A DNA stretch of 31,177 nt. Source: CAYNQN01 sp964530525 (GTDB lineage Bacteria > Actinomycetota > Acidimicrobiia > Acidimicrobiales > Acidimicrobilacustridaceae). Of the stretch, positions 23,045-30,382 are shown piece by piece. The notes beneath the pieces were generated by a model that did not search any database, had not been told where the DNA came from, and saw only the letters and a program-made list of their open reading frames with translations. Where the stretch lies: positions 1-31,177 of the forward strand of contig CAZHBH010000022.1 in assembly GCA_964530525.1 (NCBI GenBank). The letters run 5' to 3'. Position numbers and translations under genes: made by a program. Each line of letters begins with the position of its first letter. Position 1 is the first letter of the stretch.

Positions 23045-24166
23045 ATGCGAGCCGTGGCAAAGCCAGATGTCAGCAAGGATACTCTTTTGGCCCTTATCGC
23101 CAGGGAAACTGAGAGTTGGGACCTCGACTACAAGGAGCAGTTTCGCCCTTCGTCGCGAGCTGAACTCCTGGAGATCACTAAGGACCTCGGAGTCATGATG
23201 GCTCGAGGTGGTCACATCGTCATCGGTGCCGATTCCTACGGTCGCCTGTCGGGTGGTCTCTCAGAGAATGACCGGGTGATGCTCGACGAGGCAACACTTC
23301 GAGCGAAGGTTCAGCGGTACTTTCCGGCCGGCTTCGAGTTCTATACGGCGGCTCACCGGCACGAGGGACGGCTACTCGGCATCATCCACGTGTTGCCGCA
23401 CCCCGATGGCTTCTGTTGCTTTTCAGAGGAAGGGCACTACAAGGACGAGTACGGCAGACATCGCACAGCGTTCCGGCAAGCCGTCTATGTCCGGAGGGGA
23501 ACATCCTCAGTCCAAGCCACGCATGCCGAGCTTCGAGAGCTAATCACCCTCAAAGAGGCGGGTGGCCCGATAGATCGCCGGCCCGGTTGGCAGTACCTCG
23601 CCTTCGTGCACCGCTTGGAAGAAGGCCTCGCTGACAACGAGCTCGCCTGGCGTGACTATCGGTTGCGTGTGACTAGAACGGTCGGCACGGAGCGGATCGG
23701 CGTTGCGGAGCTTGGTGATGATGTAGGGCGGCGCATCCATCAGGCGAAGCAACTCATCGCCAACCTTGACCGCATCCTGACCGCCGAGCATTCAGACGAG
23801 GCCTTTCGAACAGCTGTAGAGCATGACGATCCCGCCTCCGTTCACTACCTCGCCGATGGCATCCTCGGCATGTATCAGAACATGCTCAGCTGGGCCGGTG
23901 AGATTCGGGGGCTGCGGCTAGACGATGAGGTCAGGCTTGCGTACGAGCTTCTGGCGGAATTTGTCGATCTACCGATCAACCAGGTTCGGCAGTGGATCGC
24001 TCAACTCGGCCTTCAGATCCGCGAGGCAGTGGAATGGCTGCGATCGACGTCCGAGGACGATGGAGACGGAGAGGTGAAAGTGGTCGACACGGAACTTGTG
24101 GTCAGTGTTGATCCGACCTTGAGTGCTCGCCTCGAGCAGGCGCTGGATGATCTGCAACGCCGGTAG
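23045..24166 (+). CDS. Schlafen/AlbA_2-domain protein
   Basis: This 373-aa protein starts at ATG 23045 (GTG at 23054 also possible). Residues ~18-160 form the AlbA_2 (divergent AAA-4) domain: ESWDLDYKEQFRPSSRAELL, then EITKDLGVMMARGGHIVIGA, and FYTAAHRHEGRLLGIIHV, ending in a FRQAVYVRRGTSS strand. The rest is helical with a Glu-rich C-terminus and no known domain. AlbA_2 proteins occur in mobile elements and defence islands; some have RNA/tRNA nuclease activity like eukaryotic Schlafens, others are regulators. The gene cuts into the phzF remnant at its left side, implying arrival by recombination. Confidence 0.82.
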   Translation: MRAVAKPDVSKDTLLALIARETESWDLDYKEQFRPSSRAELLEITKDLGVMMARGGHIVIGADSYGRLSGGLSENDRVMLDEATLRAKVQRYFPAGFEFYTAAHRHEGRLLGIIHVLPHPDGFCCFSEEGHYKDEYGRHRTAFRQAVYVRRGTSSVQATHAELRELITLKEAGGPIDRRPGWQYLAFVHRLEEGLADNELAWRDYRLRVTRTVGTERIGVAELGDDVGRRIHQAKQLIANLDRILTAEHSDEAFRTAVEHDDPASVHYLADGILGMYQNMLSWAGEIRGLRLDDEVRLAYELLAEFVDLPINQVRQWIAQLGLQIREAVEWLRSTSEDDGDGEVKVVDTELVVSVDPTLSARLEQALDDLQRR

Positions 24167-24362
24167 TGAATGCGGAGCCGAAAGAGCGAGGCGTGACCGT
24201 TCGGGCATCGAGGCGCTTGCGGCCCTCCGAGCGAAACTTCGCTAGTGACTCAGCCGGAACGCGAGCCGGGTCCGTCACGATGCTCTCGTTGACGACGCGG
24301 TGCCGCTCGTCAGGGTTGAGGGCCTCGAGTTCCTCGGCTGTCCAGATCCGCTCTGGGGTCAC
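24102..24362 (-). CDS. Small antitoxin-like protein, hypothetical
   Basis: This 86-aa protein reads from the GTG at 24362 (open upstream to an ATG at 24440). ERIWTAEELEALNPDERHRV, then VNESIVTDPARVPAESLAKF and RSEGRKRLDA, resembles a recurrent actinobacterial small-protein pattern ('WTAEEL..L.PDER..lv...ivtDl..vP..fl...r..GR.lle') often found next to toxins or PIN genes. The last ~30 residues look atypical and overlap the 3' end of the Schlafen gene on the other strand by 65 bases, so the C-terminus may be replaced. The start is not supported by a ribosome site. Could be a decayed gene. Confidence 0.45.
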   Translation of the reverse strand: MTPERIWTAEELEALNPDERHRVVNESIVTDPARVPAESLAKFRSEGRKRLDARTVTPRSFGSAFTTGVADHPAPARGEHSRSDQH

Positions 24363-24538
24363 GTCCGCAGGGCAGTCAAGCCCCTCGGCCTTGGGGCGCC
24401 AGCGCTCGATGTGCTTGTCGAGGAGGGGAAGAGCTCGCAAGGGGTCGGTGCCCGACCGAGCAGCCAGGAACGGTCACTCGGGGAGGATGGCGGTGTCGGG
24501 GGAGGCCCTCGCCGGGAAGGGGTTCGAGGGACGACCCT

Positions 24539-24771
24539 GACGCGTCGCGCAACGGCTACGGCGTGACGTTCAGTGGCCAGACTTCAGATCCCGCCGGTCG
24601 CGTCGACGTGATCGACTGCGTGGACGATACGGCATGGTTGAAGCACATGCTCGACGGTTCTTTGCAGAACGACGTGCCCGGCGGCCGCCATTACACGACG
24701 CTGTGGTGGAGACCGTCGGCGGTGTTTGGAAGGTGACCGAGCTGCTGGTCGGGAGGATCGGAACGTGTTGA
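24539..24771 (+). pseudogene. Fragment of a secreted/lipoprotein-type (NTF2-like) gene, frameshifted
   Basis: One frame reads DASRNGYGVTFSGQTSDPAG and then RVDVIDCVDDTAWLKHMLDG before changing frame near 24697. The other frame continues AVVETVGGVWKVTELLVGRI, then GTC and a TGA at 24769. 'D.a.G......DC.D.s' followed by 'v...gG.WKVt.l...r.GtC' is a known ending for small secreted proteins carried on actinobacterial conjugative elements. No start or signal peptide is left. Its stop overlaps the GTG of the next fragment, so the two once formed an operon. Confidence 0.5.
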
Positions 24772-24983
24772 TCCGAGCTGGACTGGTAGCAGCGGCCGCC
24801 TCGACGGTCTCGCTTGGTCCCTTTGGATCGGCTGAACCCGTCGGTGCGGACGGGCTCGACGTCGAGTGCGAGAACGGCTCGGTGGCCTTACGCCGCCCCC
24901 GAGGCCTGCTCGGACAGCAGTGCGAAGACGGATCTCGCTTGCGCGCTCGGAGGGACTCGAACCCCCAACCTTCTGATCCGTAG
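24765..24983 (+). pseudogene. Secreted-protein gene cut off at the tRNA attachment site
   Basis: GTG at 24765 begins MLIRAGLVAAAASTVSLGPF, then GSAEPVGADGLDVECENG. This is a signal peptide and the start of a mature secreted protein. After ~57 codons it runs into the tRNA-Arg 3' fragment and stops there. The truncation at the recombination site suggests that the present junction was made by integration or deletion at the tRNA core. The original product is not identifiable. Confidence 0.45.
24942..24983 (-). other. tRNA-Arg(ACG) 3' fragment: probable attachment (att) site
   Basis: On the minus strand 42 bases match tRNA-Arg(ACG) from the anticodon loop (CTACGGA, with ACG) through TCAGAAGG, the variable region, the T arm (GGGGGTTCGAGTCCCTC), and the 3' acceptor strand CGAGCGC. 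The 5' half (acceptor 5' strand, D arm, anticodon 5' stem) is absent; sequence beyond the anticodon loop (GGTCTGCGG on plus) is unrelated. Such 3' fragments are the distal att sites left by tyrosine recombinases that use a tRNA 3' half as attB. By orientation, the element lies to the right and an intact tRNA-Arg should lie beyond the window. Confidence 0.8.
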
Positions 24984-25061
24984 GTCTGCGGAGGGGGTTG
25001 ACCGGGGGTGACCCTGATGACCGCTTCTTGGCCGTCAGCAGGTGTTTCGCGGTGGATCGCA

Positions 25062-25080
25062 TGACGGTTACGGACCGTCA
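25062..25080. repeat. Inverted repeat near the att site
   Basis: TGACGGT (25062-25068) and ACCGTCA (25074-25080) form a perfect 7-bp inverted repeat with a 5-base centre, about 80 bases inside the element. Arm-type sites for integrase or an excisionase/regulator operator are possible. Confidence 0.5.
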
Positions 25081-25102
25081 GAATCCGGCTTTATCTCGGT
25101 TT

Positions 25103-25122
25103 GCTTCTCACGCTGCTTCTCA
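25103..25122. repeat. Direct repeat of GCTTCTCAC near the att site
   Basis: Two copies of GCTTCTCAC (25103-25111 and 25114-25122) are 11 bases apart, one helical turn, just inside the presumed element end. Spacing of one turn is typical of protein-binding half-sites. Confidence 0.5.
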
Positions 25123-25138
25123 CAGCTCCGAATATTTG

Positions 25139-26089
25139 CTAGCTATCCTGGAAGCCCTGTGGGCGAGGCAGATGTGGGGGCCACGCGGGTGATTCCCAAT
25201 AACGATAGTAGCTAATCTTATTTAGATCAATGGAGTAGTTCGACACAGCGGCTTGGACCCGAAGAAGTACGGCGTTTCCTAGCGCTGAAAGTTGATCAGG
25301 GTGTTCATCATTCGTAATGGATAGGAGTCGGAAAAGTCGACAAGTTTCGGGTTCGGCAGACCAGTGAGTCATGAGTCTCGCACAGAGTTCCAAGAAAACT
25401 CGGCCACGCAATGATGCATAGAAATAGTTGGCACTAGGATCTGGCTGAGTCAGAAATCCGCAACCAACGAGGCGTGTAATGCGCTCATTGAGCGTCGAAG
25501 AGCTATGTCCGATCCGATCGGACAATCTGGGCATATTGACGAAACCTTCACTGGCTATTACCCACAGGATGGCAAGTTCTAGACCGACAATTCCCGAGGA
25601 GGCGCTAAAGTGGCGGATAGACTCGGCAGTTGGGTTTCCGAGTACAACGTTTATGAGAACGTCAGTCGTAAGTTGCTCATCTATCAAAGAGCTAGCGAGT
25701 TCTCTATGACTCTCGATATCAAAGTCGAGATCAGCGGGTACCCAGACGGTTCGGAGCTTATATAGAGGAATACCAGTTCCACCCCGACGGTAGTCGCCGA
25801 TGATCTCCGCCACCTGCGCCCGAGCCTTGGTACTGTCGGCGGCGACGTAGAGACACACTTCGGCCTCGGGGTCGAGGAGCATGGTGCGGAGGTCTTTGTC
25901 TACTCCATGGATATGCCGCCAGAGGATCTGTCCAACTATAGGACGAGTCCAGTCGCGACGGAGTGTGCAAGTAAGATCGAACCGCTTACGCTCGCTCTCA
26001 AGAAGACTGAAGAGCTGGGTGTTCGCGGCGCGTGTGAAGTAGTTCGCTGCCACTTCCGAGAGGAAGCGATGCTCTGGGGATTCGGCCAC
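25139..26089 (-). CDS. Unknown protein with winged helix; divergent partner of a RecB-like protein
   Basis: This protein has 316 aa from the GTG at 26089, chosen because TACCGT lies six bases upstream; the frame is open to 26236 in the shadow of the divergent gene. The N-terminal ~150 residues include RFDLTCTLRRDWTRPIVGQI and a region with VDKDLRTMLL and EVCLYVAADSTKARAQVAEI that looks like an alpha/beta sensor or nuclease-like fold without a clear catalytic set. Residues ~185-245 contain a winged helix (ILWVIASEGFVNMPRLSDRI, then STLNERITRLVGCGFL). I do not recognise a family. Lower GC content and position inside the tRNA island mark it as acquired. Likely a regulator or sensor acting with the divergent gene. 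Confidence 0.7.
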   Translation of the reverse strand: MAESPEHRFLSEVAANYFTRAANTQLFSLLESERKRFDLTCTLRRDWTRPIVGQILWRHIHGVDKDLRTMLLDPEAEVCLYVAADSTKARAQVAEIIGDYRRGGTGIPLYKLRTVWVPADLDFDIESHRELASSLIDEQLTTDVLINVVLGNPTAESIRHFSASSGIVGLELAILWVIASEGFVNMPRLSDRIGHSSSTLNERITRLVGCGFLTQPDPSANYFYASLRGRVFLELCARLMTHWSAEPETCRLFRLLSITNDEHPDQLSALGNAVLLRVQAAVSNYSIDLNKISYYRYWESPAWPPHLPRPQGFQDS

Positions 26090-26129
26090 GTCTAGACGGT
26101 AGCGTTGTGGTGGGATTGGGGATGATGCA

Positions 26130-27107
26130 GTGGACAGGACACCTTCGCAGCAGTCGATGTTCGATGCCGTCAGCTCCACCAGCGATCCTGATGGCCACGA
26201 TCCGTCTCGCAAGGCGAGATACGTAGATCTGATCACCGCAGATCTCAGCGCAGACGCCCTCGGTTGGTTCCAGGACCTAGAACCTGGAGAACATCTCGTC
26301 GTGGATCGCCACTCTCTGGCAAGAGTGATGGCATGCGAACGTCACTATTTGGAAGGGGACCCGAGTCCGTTTTCGTTCACAGTTCGAACTGCACGGACGC
26401 AAGTAGCAACGGTCATGTTCAGACGTTGGGCATATCGTGACCCCCGCAAACCCAGTGATCCCATCGATCCACTTGTTGCGGTACACGAGGTACTTGATGA
26501 CATCGCGGGTGAGGATGGTCCGCTCGGTATGTTCGTGTCTGAGATGTCGGAGACTGTACGGGCTGAGATGGCCGCTGAGACTTTGAACGTCTTCTATCCA
26601 CTTCAGGAGTCTTGGCCGGATGATCTTCTTGGTCTACGAGCGCAAGCAAGCACGTCCCGTATTCGCCTGCTTGGCGGCCACCTTCAACTAACAAGCAGGA
26701 TCCCGTTGAGATTTGGCCGTGCGTGGAGCGAGGAACGTCGTCTTTTCTCTTCCGTCATTCTGCTAGATATCCGGTCCGGTGAACCTTACGAAGCAGAGGA
26801 GCGACCTAGCCGGTGGTACGCAGCGCTTGTGGAGCTTCTCAAGACTGGAGTCGCTCCAGAACGTGCTGCGACCTGGTATGCGGAAACGCAAGAAGTGTTT
26901 GTGGACATGATCGACGATCAAAAGCTTGAAGCAGCGGCGCGACGGGTGGCGGATGGTGTGAGTCGCATTGTCGCTCTTCGATCTGAACTCCGCGATCCTG
27001 TGGCTAACCCAGGATGGCGCTGTAACTATTGCTCTGTTATTGATAGCTGCGACCCAGGAACCCGCTGGCGTGACCCGCAGAGGATCTTCCGTAACGACGA
27101 GCCCTAA
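26130..27107 (+). CDS. RecB/AddB-like PD-(D/E)XK protein with four cysteines but degenerate active site
   Basis: This 325-aa protein starts at a GTG with a GGGGA-like site upstream (ATG at 26157 possible). Cys69 in MACERHYLEGD and the cluster C298-x2-C301-x5-C307 (WRCNYCSVIDSCD) reproduce the iron-sulfur cysteines of AddB/Cas4-type nucleases. The core strand VILLDIRSGEPYEAE, followed by RPSRWYAALVELLKTGVAPE, aligns with 'vvDyKtG....Q...Y'. But Lys is Arg215, and the Asp of the preceding 'G..D' strand appears to be Pro192. So the fold and Fe-S site remain, while nuclease activity is probably lost. It is divergent from the winged-helix gene with a 40-base promoter region, so the pair may form one system. 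Confidence 0.7.
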   Translation: MDRTPSQQSMFDAVSSTSDPDGHDPSRKARYVDLITADLSADALGWFQDLEPGEHLVVDRHSLARVMACERHYLEGDPSPFSFTVRTARTQVATVMFRRWAYRDPRKPSDPIDPLVAVHEVLDDIAGEDGPLGMFVSEMSETVRAEMAAETLNVFYPLQESWPDDLLGLRAQASTSRIRLLGGHLQLTSRIPLRFGRAWSEERRLFSSVILLDIRSGEPYEAEERPSRWYAALVELLKTGVAPERAATWYAETQEVFVDMIDDQKLEAAARRVADGVSRIVALRSELRDPVANPGWRCNYCSVIDSCDPGTRWRDPQRIFRNDEP

Positions 27108-27117
27108 CATATCGGCG

Positions 27118-27142
27118 ATTCAGCTACTCCGATCTGAATTTT
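27118..27142. terminator. Weak hairpin with T-run between convergent genes
   Basis: ATTCAG (27118-27123) and CTGAAT (27134-27139) pair over a 10-base loop and are followed by TTT. It lies between the stop of the RecB-like gene (27107) and that of the PIN gene (27159). Confidence 0.35.
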
Positions 27143-27158
27143 GTGAACACGTGATCTA

Positions 27159-27593
27159 CTACTCATGGCGGCCGTGCAGTCGGTCGAGGAACTCGCGTGG
27201 CTTGATCACTTCGACAGGTGGCTTGTCGATGGCGGAGAGGTCGTCATCTCCGCTGACTACGAGGTCGGCGTTCGCTGCGACGGCTAGGGCGAGCAAGTAG
27301 TCGTCGTCAGGATCGCGGGTAGCCACTGGCACGTCCTCGGGATCGGGCTCGGTGTCTGCGATCGCTTCTATGGTCACGATGAGTTCGCTCGCCTGATCGA
27401 CTGAGAGGTAGCGACGAAACGATGGGCGGTGGAGGACTGTCTCCAGCTCTGCCACCAGGTGCGGGCAGACGACGAGGCGGTAGCGGCCCTCAAAGTCGGC
27501 ACGTATCGTCCGGCCCGTCGTGCCGCTGGGAGAGATGGCGGCCGAGACGAACACGTTGGGGTCGATCACGACCCTGAGGAGATGTTCGGTCAA
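27159..27593 (-). CDS. PIN-domain toxin (COG1569-type)
   Basis: This 144-aa protein starts within a 4-base overlap with the antitoxin stop. The PIN-domain acids are present: D11 in VVIDPNVFVSA, E49 in HLVAELETVL, and the DPDDDYLLALA cluster at ~95-105, with a late VSGDDDL. The protein should be a metal-dependent RNase acting on tRNA, rRNA or mRNA. It is of the 'putative toxin component, PIN family' type rather than classical VapC. It looks intact and is paired with a canonical upstream antitoxin. Confidence 0.86.
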   Translation of the reverse strand: MTEHLLRVVIDPNVFVSAAISPSGTTGRTIRADFEGRYRLVVCPHLVAELETVLHRPSFRRYLSVDQASELIVTIEAIADTEPDPEDVPVATRDPDDDYLLALAVAANADLVVSGDDDLSAIDKPPVEVIKPREFLDRLHGRHE

Positions 27594-27847
27594 GCGCCTC
27601 GGGCCTGGCGTCGCTCGTTTCGTGCAGCTCGGATCTCTGCCACCGCCAGCGCCATCGCTTCCTCGTCGTCCAGCTGCGGACCCCTGCGTTCGGCTAGCTC
27701 ATCGAGCAGTGCCACACCCCGCAGACCGACGTACCGGCGTAGGGCTTCTTCGACCAGCTGTTCCTCAGGCACCCCGTCTTCGGCCGCGGCCCGCTGGACG
27801 GCCTCCCACAGCCGTTCATCGAGATCGACCGTTCGAGCCGTACGCAC
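27590..27847 (-). CDS. Ribbon-helix-helix antitoxin of the PIN pair
   Basis: This 85-aa protein starts at the GTG at 27847, six bases after TAGTCT on the minus strand (leaderless type). ARTVDLDERLWEAVQRAAAE with ELVEEALRRYV is an RHH fold. The Glu/Ala/Arg-rich C-terminal tail (DEEAMALAVAEIRAARNERR) is predicted helical and should occupy the PIN active site. It overlaps the toxin by ATGA-type coupling. A TTGACA (27890-27895, minus) occurs upstream but 30 bases from the -10-like hexamer, so I do not pair them. Confidence 0.83.
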   Translation of the reverse strand: MRTARTVDLDERLWEAVQRAAAEDGVPEEQLVEEALRRYVGLRGVALLDELAERRGPQLDDEEAMALAVAEIRAARNERRQARGA

Positions 27848-27920
27848 GTAATCAGACTACCTGTATGCACTTGGGAGCTGCGGCGTGATTGTCAACCCTC
27901 TGTCGGCCTTTCGGTTTCGA

Positions 27921-27940
27921 CCGCTGCAATGGTTCAGCGG
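27921..27940. repeat. Inverted repeat downstream of the 755-aa gene
   Basis: CCGCTG (27921-27926) and CAGCGG (27935-27940) pair over an 8-base loop in the 171-base gap between the PIN antitoxin start and the 755-aa gene stop. It may be a weak terminator for the latter. Nothing else is visible in this gap apart from the TTGACA noted above. Confidence 0.35.
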
Positions 27941-28018
27941 CCACGGTCCCTTCGCTCGGTCAGCCAGAACCGTCCGGGGGCCGTTGTCATCCTCGCTCAC
28001 AGCTTGCAGTGCAGGTCC

Positions 28019-30286
28019 TCAGGAATCGGTTGGCTCCCGATTCCATAGAGCCCGCATTCCTTGAAGTTCATCGTTGTTCAATCCGATGTCGCCGTTCATG
28101 GCGAACATGGTGGTATCCCAGGGCCTGAGGCCGTCCCATCGGGGGGTCAGGAGCACAGCTACTGTCCGAGGACCCTGAACGTCCGTTGCGCGTTGTACAT
28201 ACTCGTGGTGGCGGAGCATGACCCATTGACCGAAGGCCTCGCGGTGGACGGGAGTCAGTTGAGAACACACCCCGAATGCGAGGTGGAGTGCCCCTTGGTC
28301 TTGGATGATCCGACGGAACTGCCACTTGGTCTCCCCAGCTGGTACTGACATGACATCGTCCAGGTGTGTGAGGAGGAGCCGTCCAAGCTCGGCTCGGCTA
28401 CCGACGTTGAAGCGATCGAGGAGGGCGAGCACTTCCAGCCGTTCGTCTTCCCCAGAGCGGACCGATGACCGGGCGATGTCTTCCAGGATCATGTGGAAGA
28501 CGGTGTGGCCGGTGGTATCTGAACTTGTGGCGGGTGCGTGGGGTAGCAGTGGATGCGTGATTCGCTGCATCTCTGCTGTTGTCATCCAGGATGGCAGCGG
28601 GCCTGGTGGTGCGGTCTCGTCAGCACTGGCGAGTTCGTAGTAGCGCGTGGTTTCAGTCCCGAGTGCTATTGGATCGCTGCGAGCGACCCGGTGCAGGTAG
28701 TCCACAACCGCCGACGTCGACCGGAGTTGTTCGAAGAGGAAGTCCCAGTCGTGACGTGCGATCGTGACGGCCGGGATGTCCTCGTTGCCGTCGAGATCAA
28801 CGACGATCTCCGGCAGACACGGATTGTCGAGAATGATTACGCGCACCCAGTCAATGGTCGAACCGTCACAGCGGATGAGACGACCTCGCCCGTTCAATAA
28901 CTCGACTGGCTGGGTTCTCAGTGTGCGGATCGTACCGGCCGCCTGTCTTGCGCCCTCAAGCGACCTCTTGCGGGTCCACCGTGACTCGCGTTCAGGATCT
29001 TCACTTGGCGTCTCACGGGCTTTGACCTGGACCGCAGCTCCTCTGGGGCCTACCACGATGGTGCCGTCGCCGACCTCTCGACGCGCCTTGCCCTTGGCGA
29101 TCTCAGTCGGACGCAGAACGAAGTCGGGGAGTCCCCAGATGCTCGCGGCGGTGAGTGAAGCGTCCTCTGCAGCGGTGCCTCTCCGGACTCCCGGGTCGAG
29201 ATCAAGGGCGGGGGAGATCGGTCGTGCGTAGATGGTCGCTCCGGACCTAACGAGCATGGTCAGGTTCCCGTGTTGGTCGAAGAACGCGGCGATACCCAGA
29301 TCGGAGGCGTCGAGAGCCATCTCGATGTCTCGGGCTTGGTGGGCTGTGTCGAACGCGACCACTCCCCATCTACTTGGCTCAGGAGCCCGAATCTGGCTCG
29401 CCATCTCCTCGGCGGTAGTGGGTCTGAATCTGGTGGGGTCGACCGAACGCTGCAGGGCCAAGATGAACTCACGAGCGATAACCAAAAGTGCCCAAGATCG
29501 ACTGTACATGTTGTCGTCAGGATCGTTTGGGGGCGGAGAATCGTTGAAAATCGGATCGAATGCGATTGCAGGATTCGCCCTGATTCGCGAGCGGTCACCC
29601 TCCTCGCACCTGAAGCTAGCCACGGTTCGAGTGTCCAGTAGCACTCCGTCTTCGGCGACGACGCAATCGACGGCGCGGCCCGGTGGATCGACAACAATCT
29701 CAGGACCTGCCGAATGCGCCCAGATCGCGAATCGTGGACGATCGCGATCTCGCCGTGGGCTCACCATCTCAGAGAGGTGAAGCATCGCCGTACCAATTAG
29801 GCCGTCTGGGTCACGTGGACTCCTCGACGAAAATGGCTGGAACTGCTCGATGAGCTGGAGCTGGTCACCTCGTAGTCCATCAAGGGCACCCTGTTCCACG
29901 AGATCGATGAAGTCCTCCCTTGTGCGGCACAGAGGCATTCGGTGGCTCTCTGGGTCGGGGTGGGTGACGACTCCGCTCACGATCTCAGCGGTAGCTTGCA
30001 CTGCCGAGTCGAACGCCATTCGCAGGCTAGATGCGAAAGTGGCGGCGGCGTCAGAGCACGTCTCGAGAAAGAGAGGCGAAGCAATGAGGACGACTTCGAG
30101 GCGTCCGTGAGTCGCATCGTCGAACTCGACGCGGCTTTCGAAGGATTCGTGTTCTTGGAGGTCCCGCCAGCAGCAGGCGAGTTCTTCGTAGGTGGCTACC
30201 GCCCCATCCAGTTGCATCCAAGCGCGTTCGAACCCAGGATGCCGATGCTGGTCCCTTGTGAACTCAGTGCCTTCGTCCATGGCCAT
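28019..30286 (-). CDS. Large unknown protein with a D..QVK nuclease-like core
   Basis: This protein has 755 aa from the ATG at 30286, chosen because TACGTT lies exactly six bases upstream; the frame extends to 30334. The N-terminal ~400 residues are unassigned, with conserved-looking ARAFILALQR-like helices and several Asp/Pro-rich loops. Residues ~395-425 read KARREVGDGTIV then GPRGAAVQVKARE. D407 and the Q420-V-K422 form of the E/Q-x-K signature fit a PD-(D/E)XK-type nuclease, followed by a basic SRWTRKRSLEGARQAAGTIR helix as in predicted nucleases that read '..QVKd....w..k.l..a..Q..GA...l'. The C-terminal ~200 residues are helical. It sits between the PIN pair and the relaxase gene, so is probably island cargo with a defence or DNA-processing role. 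Confidence 0.65.
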   Translation of the reverse strand: MAMDEGTEFTRDQHRHPGFERAWMQLDGAVATYEELACCWRDLQEHESFESRVEFDDATHGRLEVVLIASPLFLETCSDAAATFASSLRMAFDSAVQATAEIVSGVVTHPDPESHRMPLCRTREDFIDLVEQGALDGLRGDQLQLIEQFQPFSSRSPRDPDGLIGTAMLHLSEMVSPRRDRDRPRFAIWAHSAGPEIVVDPPGRAVDCVVAEDGVLLDTRTVASFRCEEGDRSRIRANPAIAFDPIFNDSPPPNDPDDNMYSRSWALLVIAREFILALQRSVDPTRFRPTTAEEMASQIRAPEPSRWGVVAFDTAHQARDIEMALDASDLGIAAFFDQHGNLTMLVRSGATIYARPISPALDLDPGVRRGTAAEDASLTAASIWGLPDFVLRPTEIAKGKARREVGDGTIVVGPRGAAVQVKARETPSEDPERESRWTRKRSLEGARQAAGTIRTLRTQPVELLNGRGRLIRCDGSTIDWVRVIILDNPCLPEIVVDLDGNEDIPAVTIARHDWDFLFEQLRSTSAVVDYLHRVARSDPIALGTETTRYYELASADETAPPGPLPSWMTTAEMQRITHPLLPHAPATSSDTTGHTVFHMILEDIARSSVRSGEDERLEVLALLDRFNVGSRAELGRLLLTHLDDVMSVPAGETKWQFRRIIQDQGALHLAFGVCSQLTPVHREAFGQWVMLRHHEYVQRATDVQGPRTVAVLLTPRWDGLRPWDTTMFAMNGDIGLNNDELQGMRALWNREPTDS

Positions 30287-30382
30287 CAGGTCAACGTATG
30301 TGCTGAGACTTCTTGTGCTGGTGGATACGAGCACCGCGTCGCACCTGGAAGGAGTCGATTCCTCGTGGGTGAGGTCAACACG

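Noticed and set aside
24930..25000. Functional tRNA gene
   Set aside because: Only the part from the anticodon loop to the 3' end matches; no D arm or 5' acceptor strand follows on the minus strand.
27859..27895. TTGACA as the -35 for the PIN antitoxin promoter
   Set aside because: The hexamer is perfect but lies 30 bases from the -10-like TAGTCT, far outside the 15-19 range, and no other -10 at proper spacing is convincing.
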